Shown here: positions 51,222-58,889 of the stretch, in pieces
Numbering within the stretch: position 1 is the first letter of the stretch
Layout: each line of letters opens with the position of its first letter
Origin: Parasphaerochaeta coccoides DSM 17374
GTDB taxonomy: Bacteria > Spirochaetota > Spirochaetia > Sphaerochaetales > Sphaerochaetaceae
Direction: 5' to 3'
DNA: 64,000 nucleotides
Assembly (NCBI RefSeq): GCF_000208385.1
Contig: NC_015436.1
Location: forward strand, 1,550,001-1,614,000
The notes under the pieces: generated by a model
Told to the model about the DNA's origin: nothing
The model's input: the letters and a program-made list of their open reading frames with translations, nothing else
Databases searched by the model: none
Made by a program: the position numbers and the translations under genes

Positions 51222-52850
51222 TTAATCTACCAGTTCTTCAAAATGACTTACCAGTATGGGAGGAATCCATTCATCAGGAACCCGTGTATCCGTATCAAAC
51301 TTCGCCATTAGTTTTGATAACGGAACCCTTGCTTTTCGATTCAATGTATCCAATTCCGAGAAACCCGAACAACCATCATCCTGACGGCTCTTTGTGAAAG
51401 GCACAAGCTGGTAACGTTCATGGAAACTGGTTCCAGCCGACATATGCATCACCCTCTGTGGATTGTTCGATGTGAACGTGTAGATAATCGGCCTCGATAC
51501 GTAGAACCATGGTCCCCAGTGAAGATAGAAATAGGGTTCCCATTCCAAGAGTCCTCCCTGTCGCCGGATTCCGTTGAATTCAAGGTTCAGTACTCCCAAG
51601 GCATTATTTCTTTCTGCATTGAAGAATGAATACCAAGGTGTCCGTGCATCAAAAGTCATGCCTTTTACAGGATGCCGGGGCATATCAGTGATATGAACAG
51701 TCCTCACCCTGGAATCCATGCCCATCCATGCGAAATCCCCGGTTGTCTCTTTGTTCAGGACTACGGAACCATTACGCAATGCAACGACATCCAAGTCCTT
51801 GTTCACGTCAATGTTGCTCTCAATGCTGATTCCCTGATTGTTGCTATAGAACAGGTAGGTGATTGAACAATCCACTTCTTCATAATCCACTATAGGATTG
51901 TATCGCTTGACCATGACGAAAACCGGACCGCTGATGACCGTGAAATCCTCAGGAGCAACCCAATCAGAAGAATGCATCCATGTCTTGGGCGGAGCATAGA
52001 CATCAGGATTCCACTGCATGGTACCATTTGTCTCCAAATGGTGACAGAAAGTGACATCCGAAGCATCTTTGGAAACAATCTCATCAATGCTTCCACTCTC
52101 TGAATGCAACGAAACACGATAGAATTTGTTTTCAACAGTCAAGGCATATCCTGAGCCGCTTATCTTCAAATCCGATGGATACAAAGGCTTGCTCGCTTCA
52201 GGATTCCCATAGAATATCAGGAAAACCTTCTTCTCATAGGCCGCCACATCCGCGGAAAAAGCAAGTTCCACTGTAGTCGTCGGTTGACAATGTATGTCCG
52301 TCCACTTCTCCCACTTGGAAACTCCATATACCTGGGAAGGAATCTCTTCCGCTATGCCTGTCTTCGAATGTATTGCTACTACCCGAATCTCTGCTTCCGG
52401 ATCTTGAATCCTGTCACTGTATAAGCCAAGGATGACATGGACTGGTTCTTGAACACGCTCTAATCCGATTGTTTCCTCAAGGACATGGCTTGCGTAGTAT
52501 TTCCATTGCCGATTCCAATATCCATGTTCCCCGCTTGCGACAGCAGTACACGTCACCTCATATGTCTTGTCTTCTGCGTCGAAAAGCATGACAGAAACTT
52601 CATGGCGCTGTCCTTTCGTCCAATCTATTCGGACGCAAATCAATCTCTCGACTGCTAAAGCTTTGAAAACTGCCGGGATTACTTTTTCCCCATCATTGAA
52701 GACATCAAAATCCCTGGAACGTACACCATCGACGGTTACTCCGGTAACCACATGGTTCCCCTTCCCTGCTAAATCTGTCAGGGATAGCCTGAGATGGTAA
52801 TAAGGAATCTTCGGTGTTGGGTATTCGAAACTGTATTTCTCGAACTTCAT
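51222..52850 (-). CDS. Unrecognised 542-residue protein, possibly carbohydrate-active
   Basis: 542 residues from ATG 52850 with GGAGG five bases upstream. No signal peptide and no transmembrane segment are seen, so it is probably cytoplasmic. The composition is rich in aromatic residues and beta-branched residues. IFYGNPEASKPLYPSDL (about 212-228) and TVENKFYRVSLHSESGSIDEI (about 237-257, given here in part as ENKFYRVSLHS and GSIDEI) have the shape of strand pairs that open large beta-sandwich domains in some glycoside hydrolases and polysaccharide lyases. Trp-rich segments (WNPDVYAPPKTWMHSSDW; LHWGPWFY) could bind sugars. I do not recognise a family. Its place between the ABC permeases and cyuA suggests it acts on the imported substrate. 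Confidence 0.8.
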   Translation of the reverse strand: MKFEKYSFEYPTPKIPYYHLRLSLTDLAGKGNHVVTGVTVDGVRSRDFDVFNDGEKVIPAVFKALAVERLICVRIDWTKGQRHEVSVMLFDAEDKTYEVTCTAVASGEHGYWNRQWKYYASHVLEETIGLERVQEPVHVILGLYSDRIQDPEAEIRVVAIHSKTGIAEEIPSQVYGVSKWEKWTDIHCQPTTTVELAFSADVAAYEKKVFLIFYGNPEASKPLYPSDLKISGSGYALTVENKFYRVSLHSESGSIDEIVSKDASDVTFCHHLETNGTMQWNPDVYAPPKTWMHSSDWVAPEDFTVISGPVFVMVKRYNPIVDYEEVDCSITYLFYSNNQGISIESNIDVNKDLDVVALRNGSVVLNKETTGDFAWMGMDSRVRTVHITDMPRHPVKGMTFDARTPWYSFFNAERNNALGVLNLEFNGIRRQGGLLEWEPYFYLHWGPWFYVSRPIIYTFTSNNPQRVMHMSAGTSFHERYQLVPFTKSRQDDGCSGFSELDTLNRKARVPLSKLMAKFDTDTRVPDEWIPPILVSHFEELVD

Positions 52851-52893
52851 CTTTTCCTCCAGTATATTTTTTGCATTCGTTCGGATTCTTATC

Positions 52894-53742
52894 TCAACCT
52901 TTCGTCGAACCAGCCATCAAGTCTGCAATATCGAATTTCTGCAATCCAAGGAAAATAAGTATCAAAGGGAAAGTAGCGATAGCGACTCCTGCCATGACCA
53001 CCGGCCAAGGAGTGGATAACCCATCACTCACAGGAAGAAGCGATATTGCGACCATCAAGGTCTGCATCTCAGGAACTCTCAGGAAAATCATCGGCAACAT
53101 GAAATCATTCCAACGCGCAATCAAGGAAATCGTTCCCCAGGATGCAAGAGCCGGAACTATACCCGGAAGAACTATCTTGAAAAAAAGTGGAAACTCCCTG
53201 CATCCATCAAGTCTGCCCTGTTCCAGTATCTCAGTCGGAAATTGAGTGATATATTGCCTCAGGTAAAAGATGCCTACCGCTGTAGCGGCACGAGGCACGA
53301 TAAGGGAAAGAAGACTGTTCACCCATCCCAGTCTCCGCATAATGATGAAAAGAGGAACGATGCAAACTTCCGTAGGTATGACCATGGTCAATAAAAGCAA
53401 GAGGAACAAGCCATCTTTTCCCGGAAACTTATATTTTGCAAAAGCAAACCCTGCCAAAGCGCAGAAAAATACCGTAGCAAGGCTTCCTGCAAGCGAGGAA
53501 ATCAACGTGTTGAAGAAATTCCTGGTCATTGGGATGATCTCCATGACACGTTGAAAATTTGCCATAGTCAATCCTTTGCCCAGTATGTCTTTTATGATGA
53601 AGCTCACTCCTCCTTCCGTGCTCTGGAAGGATGTAAAGAAAATCCAGAATAAAGGCAGTATTGAAACAAAGACTGCGCAGCCCATCAGGACATTGATGCC
53701 TACATTGCGAGTTATTCTCCTTGCCATATGTCCTATATTCAT
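52894..53742 (-). CDS. Sugar ABC transporter permease, MalG type
   Basis: 282 residues from ATG 53742; a GTG at 53754 is an alternative. About six membrane helices are present, with the EAA loop EQGRLDGCREFPLFFKIVLPG that contacts the ATPase. It is the second permease of a carbohydrate (CUT1) importer. The ATG follows the MalF-type stop with one base between (TGAGATG). No ATPase gene is in the cluster, so a shared MsmK/UgpC-type ATPase from elsewhere would be needed. Confidence 0.93.
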   Translation of the reverse strand: MNIGHMARRITRNVGINVLMGCAVFVSILPLFWIFFTSFQSTEGGVSFIIKDILGKGLTMANFQRVMEIIPMTRNFFNTLISSLAGSLATVFFCALAGFAFAKYKFPGKDGLFLLLLLTMVIPTEVCIVPLFIIMRRLGWVNSLLSLIVPRAATAVGIFYLRQYITQFPTEILEQGRLDGCREFPLFFKIVLPGIVPALASWGTISLIARWNDFMLPMIFLRVPEMQTLMVAISLLPVSDGLSTPWPVVMAGVAIATFPLILIFLGLQKFDIADLMAGSTKG

Positions 53743-53743
53743 C

Positions 53744-54634
53744 TCACGCCCCACTTCTGTTTTTCAGATTCCTGAAATAGACGACGGAAACAACCACAAG
53801 GAAAAACATCAGCACATACCCGACAGTCGAAGCATATCCGAGCTTGAACATGGAAAATGCGTTTATATAGAGATAGTGTACGACAGATAAGCTGGATGAC
53901 CCAGGTCCTCCACCTGTAAGTACATATGGTTCCGTGAAAGTCCGCGCTGAATCTATGGTCAGGTTGATGACGCAGAAGAACATGACGGGGGCAATCATAG
54001 GCAAGGTAATCTTGAATATCTTCTGCATGGTGTTTGCGCCATCGATGCGGGCAGCTTCATACAACTGACGATCCACCGACAGCAACGCTGCTACTAATAT
54101 GAGCATGTACCAAGGAATATTTCTCCAGATTGAAAGCAAGGCAACTGGAACCTTTGACCATTGCATGCTCGTCAGCCACGGTACGGCATTTCCACCAAAA
54201 AATTGGATGAAAGCATTTATCACCCCTATCCGAGTATCGAAAAGCATTGTGAACGCGATGCCCGCGGCGACCGTAGCCGTGACATACGGCAAAACAAGTA
54301 ACGTCTTGACGGATTTGGGAGCCCATACTGCATTGGAGCAGAGTCCTTGCGCAAGTATAAAAGCCAACGGAAGTACACAAATAATGTTGGCAAACGTGTA
54401 CCATACTGTATTGTACAGGGAAGTCCAGAACATGCCATCCCTGAGAATCTGACGATAGTTTCCTATACCGATGAATGTCCTGGTTCCCAGTCCATTCCAA
54501 GAAAAAAAACTGAGTACGAAAGACCAGATAAGCGGATAAAGCTGGAAAACCATGAATAGTATGAAAAAGGGAGCAATGAACACATAGGCATGGATTCTTT
54601 CATTCTTCTTGTTAGTAAATCTCTTGACAGCCAT
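53744..54634 (-). CDS. Sugar ABC transporter permease, MalF type
   Basis: 296 residues from ATG 54634 with GGAGGGAAC upstream. It has about six helices, an N-terminal YVFIAPFFILFMVFQLYPL typical of CUT1 MalF/UgpA proteins, and the EAA loop YEAARIDGANTMQKIFKITLP. It pairs with the MalG-type protein encoded next to form the membrane channel of the importer. Confidence 0.94.
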   Translation of the reverse strand: MAVKRFTNKKNERIHAYVFIAPFFILFMVFQLYPLIWSFVLSFFSWNGLGTRTFIGIGNYRQILRDGMFWTSLYNTVWYTFANIICVLPLAFILAQGLCSNAVWAPKSVKTLLVLPYVTATVAAGIAFTMLFDTRIGVINAFIQFFGGNAVPWLTSMQWSKVPVALLSIWRNIPWYMLILVAALLSVDRQLYEAARIDGANTMQKIFKITLPMIAPVMFFCVINLTIDSARTFTEPYVLTGGGPGSSSLSVVHYLYINAFSMFKLGYASTVGYVLMFFLVVVSVVYFRNLKNRSGA

Positions 54635-54700
54635 GTTCCCTCCAATGATGAAGACAGGCCATCATAGAAAATATTCCTATGACAGCCAGTTTGCCCGCGG

Positions 54701-56053
54701 CTATTTCAGGTTCAATCGCATACGTAATTGTTGACCGATGGATTTGATGGTCGTCTCAATATCCTGCGCTCCCGCAACGTATTTTTCTAATTCAGAAGAA
54801 ATGATGACATCTGCCTCTGCATCATTCTCGGTCACGGTCAAGTTCTCAGAAGGGTTCAGGAAAGATGCGGTAACCTGCTTCTTATAACTCTCACCACCAT
54901 AGTATGCAGACGGTTCGGACCAATACGGATCCGCAAGCATGTTCGTGACAATAGGATGTTCCGTGGGATAAGACAGGGCAATCATTCGATCCGACCACTC
55001 ATTGCGTGCTTTCGTATTCAGGTTAAAGTCCAACAGAATGTCTACGAATAAATCGGCATATGCATTACCCGGCTTGTCTATCACACAATACATTGCAATG
55101 ACCTGTGCCCCGGCTGTCCCGATATCCTCGAATACTGGTGCTGGCAAACTTCTCCATGAACCGCTCATATCCGCCAAATTATTGCGCAAGTACGAATCCC
55201 AGAAAGATTCAACATAGAAGGTCGCTATTTCCCCACGTCTGGTAGCTTCATATAACGGAGGAGAGAACATTGCGGCGTTGAGCAACAGACCTTCTTCAAG
55301 CATACGTGAAAAAGTTGTCATAGCAAGACGTGTCCCAGGATCTTTGTCGAAAACGACGTTACCGTTCTCATCCCATATCTTTGCCTGCGCCTGTGGCATA
55401 AGTCCTCTACGGAACCAATAGCGCCATGTATACGAACCGGGATCTACATAGGATAATTTGACTTTCCCGTTGCTTTTTTCATTCAACTCACGCCCGACAT
55501 TGATATATCCTTCCATGGTGGCCATGCGTCCAGGATCAATTCCATACTGGTCGAAAATATCAGCATTGTAAAAAAGCATTTTAGGTTGCAAGGTATACGG
55601 AATGCCGTAAATCCGCCCTTTGTAGGTAGCTTGGTCGAATGCTCCTTCAATGAAAAAATCCTTATATGGAGCAAGCTTGTCTGTTAAGTCCAACAACACT
55701 CCAGCATCTGCCATGACCTGCATACTTACAGGGAATGTAGAAATTGCAGTAGGCAATCCGTTCAAAGTACCTGCCGCAAGATCCATGAGAACCTGCTGTC
55801 GAACATCTGCCTCCCCTTTATAATTGACCATCTCGACAGTCACGTCCTTTACAGGAGTATCGGCACGATCTATGTAATCCTGAAAATATATCCTCATATA
55901 TTCCGGCATGCCATAGGTCCATATTGCCAACTTGCCTGCGGGGTATGTTCCTGGTTCCTTTGATACCTTTTCCTTTGAACCGGAAGCGAACATGCATAGG
56001 GTTCCTGCAAGCAGGAACATGCATACCGATAGTGCAATTCTCCTTCTGTTCAT
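54701..56053 (-). CDS. ABC transporter substrate-binding lipoprotein (CUT1 type)
   Basis: 450 residues. The N-terminal signal has Cys20 in LLAGTLCMFASG as a candidate lipidation site, with a second possible cleavage after FASG; the spirochaete-type lipobox is loose. The mature protein has features of family 1 solute-binding proteins: KLAIWTYGMPEYMR at the start, YGIPYTLQPKMLFYNADIFDQYG in the middle and paired lobes. It binds a sugar or other polar solute outside the inner membrane and delivers it to the MalF/MalG pair. It overlaps the UroD-like gene by four bases. The ligand is unknown. Confidence 0.92.
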   Translation of the reverse strand: MNRRRIALSVCMFLLAGTLCMFASGSKEKVSKEPGTYPAGKLAIWTYGMPEYMRIYFQDYIDRADTPVKDVTVEMVNYKGEADVRQQVLMDLAAGTLNGLPTAISTFPVSMQVMADAGVLLDLTDKLAPYKDFFIEGAFDQATYKGRIYGIPYTLQPKMLFYNADIFDQYGIDPGRMATMEGYINVGRELNEKSNGKVKLSYVDPGSYTWRYWFRRGLMPQAQAKIWDENGNVVFDKDPGTRLAMTTFSRMLEEGLLLNAAMFSPPLYEATRRGEIATFYVESFWDSYLRNNLADMSGSWRSLPAPVFEDIGTAGAQVIAMYCVIDKPGNAYADLFVDILLDFNLNTKARNEWSDRMIALSYPTEHPIVTNMLADPYWSEPSAYYGGESYKKQVTASFLNPSENLTVTENDAEADVIISSELEKYVAGAQDIETTIKSIGQQLRMRLNLK

Positions 56054-57003
56054 TTCTTCCTCCTTTCATATCCATGAGCAACATCCACTGCCCATTTCAA
56101 TTCTTCCCAGCTGATATCAGCGGGAACGGTACAATCCGCGCCGAGCATGGTGATGCCCGGATTTTCATAAAGCGTATGGGAAACAATTTGTTCTATTTCT
56201 TTCCTCGTGCTGTTCCCGAAAAGACCTTTATTCGGCATACCACCCATGATAGGACACTTAAAACTATTCACCGCTTCCGCCGGAGACATGGAGTTCCCGC
56301 GGATGGAGTAATTTACAACGTCTCCAGGATACTCCAAATATTCATCCAGTCTGATATCAGTTCCACAGATATGCAGAAATACTATCTTCCCCGTATCTTT
56401 GAGTCCTTGCAGAAAAGCCAGTTCAACCGGACGGAAATATTCCCTGAAGAAATCCAGTGGAAACCGCCATTGTTCACCACCTTGCAACGAAACATAGAAC
56501 CCATCGATTCCTGTCCGTACCATCATTTGGGCAAATTCCAAAAGTACAGTGACAATTCGTGTCAATCCTTTGATGACTGACTTCGGGTCATCATTGAAGT
56601 GAGCTGTCACATCCTTATCCCAGACGGGTATGGGGCTAATCGAACATCCCGCAGAAACGAATGGAGAAAAAATAGTCTGGAAAACGTATGTTTCTTTGCC
56701 AACGGCATCGACCAACCGTCCTGCCAGTTCAGCTTGCTGTGTGAAGACTGGATGAGACATCGGGAATACCGGGATATCATTCCAATCAGAACAGCTCCGC
56801 ACATCAGGGAGCTTGGGGTAGATATCATCAAACATGATCTTCATCATGTCCATGCCCGTCTGTTTCCAGTATGCCATCTGGACATCAAATGCAATATCAC
56901 CATGCCTGGCATCAACAGGAAAATGCTGAAAAAACGCGGCCGGCATACCTTCAGTATATGGCTCTCCTTTCAGGAACTGGTCAAAACGCATCCGCGGATT
57001 CAT
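56050..57003 (-). CDS. Uroporphyrinogen-decarboxylase-like protein (MtaA/CmuA-type methyltransferase superfamily)
   Basis: 317 residues from ATG 57003, which follows GGGGGA by five bases; a frame to 57054 is not supported. The fold family is UroD, but the RQAGRY heme-pathway motif is absent. FLHICGTDI (His-x-Cys) and MLGADCTVPAD (Cys) give the three zinc ligands of MtaA/CmuA corrinoid methyltransferases. Such proteins move methyl groups to or from a corrinoid protein. No corrinoid protein gene is visible here. It is the first gene of the ABC operon, which is unusual for a methyltransferase and points to a methylated or otherwise substituted substrate. Confidence 0.82.
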   Translation of the reverse strand: MNPRMRFDQFLKGEPYTEGMPAAFFQHFPVDARHGDIAFDVQMAYWKQTGMDMMKIMFDDIYPKLPDVRSCSDWNDIPVFPMSHPVFTQQAELAGRLVDAVGKETYVFQTIFSPFVSAGCSISPIPVWDKDVTAHFNDDPKSVIKGLTRIVTVLLEFAQMMVRTGIDGFYVSLQGGEQWRFPLDFFREYFRPVELAFLQGLKDTGKIVFLHICGTDIRLDEYLEYPGDVVNYSIRGNSMSPAEAVNSFKCPIMGGMPNKGLFGNSTRKEIEQIVSHTLYENPGITMLGADCTVPADISWEELKWAVDVAHGYERRKK

Positions 57004-57061
57004 GCAATCCCCCTTTGCTGAAAATATTTTTGCATGACACGTGTTTGGCGTCAATCGTTTT

Positions 57062-57077
57062 TTACAATTTTTTGTAA
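57062..57077. promoter_or_regulatory. Inverted repeat TTACAA-N4-TTGTAA upstream of the UroD-like operon
   Basis: A perfect six-base inverted repeat with four T between, 59 bases upstream of ATG 57003, in the AT-rich 57004-57187 interval shared with the divergent regulator gene. The same half-site occurs upstream of the SIS gene at 58740-58773. Confidence 0.6.
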
Positions 57078-57131
57078 TATTTTTATATTTATTTTCATAT
57101 ATACAATTTTATTTTAATTATTTTATAATTA

Positions 57132-57160
57132 TTGACTTTATGAGATGCCACAATTATGCT
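57132..57160 (+). promoter_or_regulatory. Sigma70-type promoter of the YheO/DauR-type regulator
   Basis: TTGACT (57132-57137), a 17-base spacer and TATGCT (57155-57160). The regulator start is 28 bases downstream of the -10. Confidence 0.7.
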
Positions 57161-57187
57161 GTAAAAATATAGGGAGTCGGATGAAAA

Positions 57188-57967
57188 ATGGAGAAAAAAT
57201 CGACAATTCCGGGAAGCAGCTTCGATGGAGTACTTAAGTATACCCTTTCGCAAACCGACTGGGCGTTGATTGATAGTACAAAGGCGTTCATGCACAGCTT
57301 GGACGAACTCCTTGGTTCTGATTGCGAAGTCGTCGTTCATGTGTGGAATCCCCAGCGCAGGGAAATTGTCATCCACTCAATCATCAACGGACATGTAACG
57401 GAACGAAAAAAAAACGGACCTTTGATTACACAGGACATGGAAGTATTCTCAAACGAGACTATCTCGAACGAGGATGTCATTGACAGTTATTACACCCGGA
57501 CAAAGAATGGGAAAATAATCAAGTCAATTTCTACTCTCTTGCGCAATGCAGAGAAGGAACCTATCGCCATTTTTTGCATCAACGTGAACCTGTCAGCGCC
57601 AATGATTTCGTGGATCAACCGCTTCTCACCATCATCCGGAACGCGCATCGCAAACAATGGAGGAACATTCCCTCCCTTCCCTATTCTCTCCATTTCCCCG
57701 ACCGACAACAAGCCGACGCCAACCAAGGCTGCAAACTCAGGCGACTCAAAAGAAACTATTCCTCTGCTGATTGATGAAACGCTGGCACAGATGACAGCAA
57801 ATACAAACATCAGTTCTTCAAACATCAAGAAAGACATGATTGAAAAACTCTATCTTTCAGGAATATTCGAGCTTAAGGGAGCAATAGAGATTGTTGCTGG
57901 CAAGTTAGGATTATCTCGTTTTACTATATATCATTATCTAAGAGAAGTAAAACAACGGACATCATAG
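57188..57967 (+). CDS. YheO/DauR-type transcriptional regulator (PAS-like domain plus HTH)
   Basis: 259 residues from ATG 57188. The N-terminal domain (LGSDCEVVVHVWNP; GPLITQDMEVF; KSISTLLRNAEKEPIAIFCINVN) matches the YheO PAS-like ligand domain. The C-terminal helix-turn-helix is GIFELKGAIEIVAGKLGLSR followed by FTIYHYLRE. DauR in Pseudomonas responds to D-arginine use; most homologues control amino-acid or unknown catabolic genes. It is divergent from the UroD-like operon and convergent with the SIS gene (six-base overlap of ends), so both are natural targets. The central ~50 residues are Pro/Ser/Thr/Asn rich and look like a flexible linker. Confidence 0.9.
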   Translation: MEKKSTIPGSSFDGVLKYTLSQTDWALIDSTKAFMHSLDELLGSDCEVVVHVWNPQRREIVIHSIINGHVTERKKNGPLITQDMEVFSNETISNEDVIDSYYTRTKNGKIIKSISTLLRNAEKEPIAIFCINVNLSAPMISWINRFSPSSGTRIANNGGTFPPFPILSISPTDNKPTPTKAANSGDSKETIPLLIDETLAQMTANTNISSSNIKKDMIEKLYLSGIFELKGAIEIVAGKLGLSRFTIYHYLREVKQRTS

Positions 57968-58723
57968 CAGATGCCGAACCAAAGGGGCATATTTCTTTTC
58001 CCAACGTTCATTTCCCGCCATGCCTTCCGCAGTATTCGCACTGGCAAAAATCGGAGGTTCCATTCCCCGTTTATCAAATTCTTCCACAACTGCGCAGACT
58101 AATGCATTCATGATGAAACAGTTACACATTGTCGAAACAGATCCTACCTTTTGTCCAACGTTCCCGATTGTGAGGAGCGCATCCCCCTCTGGCACATGGC
58201 TGTCAATGAAAATATCTGTCTCCTGATAGAGATTCTTTCCAAGCACGTGCCGTATAGGAGCATCCGCAGGAACTGAAAGCGCATATGCCATGGATGTCAC
58301 GCCTATGGTGAACACACCTCTTTTGCGGCATTCATATGCCACTTCGAGAGACATCGTATTGACTCCGTATGCATTTATCAACACCATTGCCTCATCCGTC
58401 CCGCGTAATCCAACACCGTATGCATCCAGCACACCTATCCCGTATCCGGGAAGACGTTCGAAACAAATGGTTTTCTTCGCTCCGTTCACAAGGCTTGTCC
58501 CAGGATCGATGATGGGATTCCAGGCTGCCAATCCTCCCGCTCGCCACAGCACTTCCTCCGCTGCAAGCATCGAATGAGCACCAACGCCCAAAACGTGTAC
58601 AATACCGTCAGCAGAGACGATATTGAATATTTTTGCCGCCGCCGTGGCAATCCGCGCTTTCTCCTCACGAGCAATCAAATCCAACAAAGCGCATATATCA
58701 TTCTTCAGCAATTCTGTAGTCAT
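57962..58723 (-). CDS. SIS-domain protein (sugar-phosphate-binding, UPF0309-like)
   Basis: 253 residues. The sugar-isomerase fold is shown by VHVLGVGAHSMLAAEEVLWRA, with the nucleotide/sugar-phosphate loop GVGAHS, and TIGVTSMAYA, with the Ser/Thr-rich phosphate contact; IDSHVPEGDALLTI and STMCNCFIMNALV are further family blocks. SIS proteins isomerise, deaminate or sense phosphosugars, often amino sugars. Its stop overlaps the regulator stop by six bases on the opposite strand. It has its own upstream region with the TTGTAA repeats. Confidence 0.87.
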   Translation of the reverse strand: MTTELLKNDICALLDLIAREEKARIATAAAKIFNIVSADGIVHVLGVGAHSMLAAEEVLWRAGGLAAWNPIIDPGTSLVNGAKKTICFERLPGYGIGVLDAYGVGLRGTDEAMVLINAYGVNTMSLEVAYECRKRGVFTIGVTSMAYALSVPADAPIRHVLGKNLYQETDIFIDSHVPEGDALLTIGNVGQKVGSVSTMCNCFIMNALVCAVVEEFDKRGMEPPIFASANTAEGMAGNERWEKKYAPLVRHLL

Positions 58724-58739
58724 CGACGTGCTCCATTTA

Positions 58740-58773
58740 TTGTAAAATAGAGCATTTTATTGTAAATTACAAT
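58740..58773. promoter_or_regulatory. TTGTAA/TTACAA repeats upstream of the SIS gene
   Basis: TTGTAA occurs at 58740-58745 and 58760-58765 (20 bases apart, about two helical turns). The second is the left arm of the 15-base palindrome ATTGTAAATTACAAT (58759-58773). The block begins 17 bases upstream of the SIS start codon, which would suit a repressor. The interval 58774-58839 is AT-rich with no gene. Confidence 0.6.
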
Positions 58774-58839
58774 AAAAATTTGTTAAAATTAATTTCCCAT
58801 TTTTTCAGTTAAAATACATCTGTCGGATTGCATGGACAA

Positions 58840-58879
58840 GAAGGAGGTGAGACGAATCCACTAGATGCCAGCCTCCTTC
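58840..58879 (-). terminator. Possible terminator after the AsmA-like gene
   Basis: GAAGGAGG (58840-58847) and CCTCCTTC (58872-58879) form an eight-pair stem with a 24-base loop just beyond the stop at 58890. The minus strand continues TTGTCC, a poor T tract, so termination is only suggested. Confidence 0.4.
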
Positions 58880-58889
58880 CCCATTCCAT

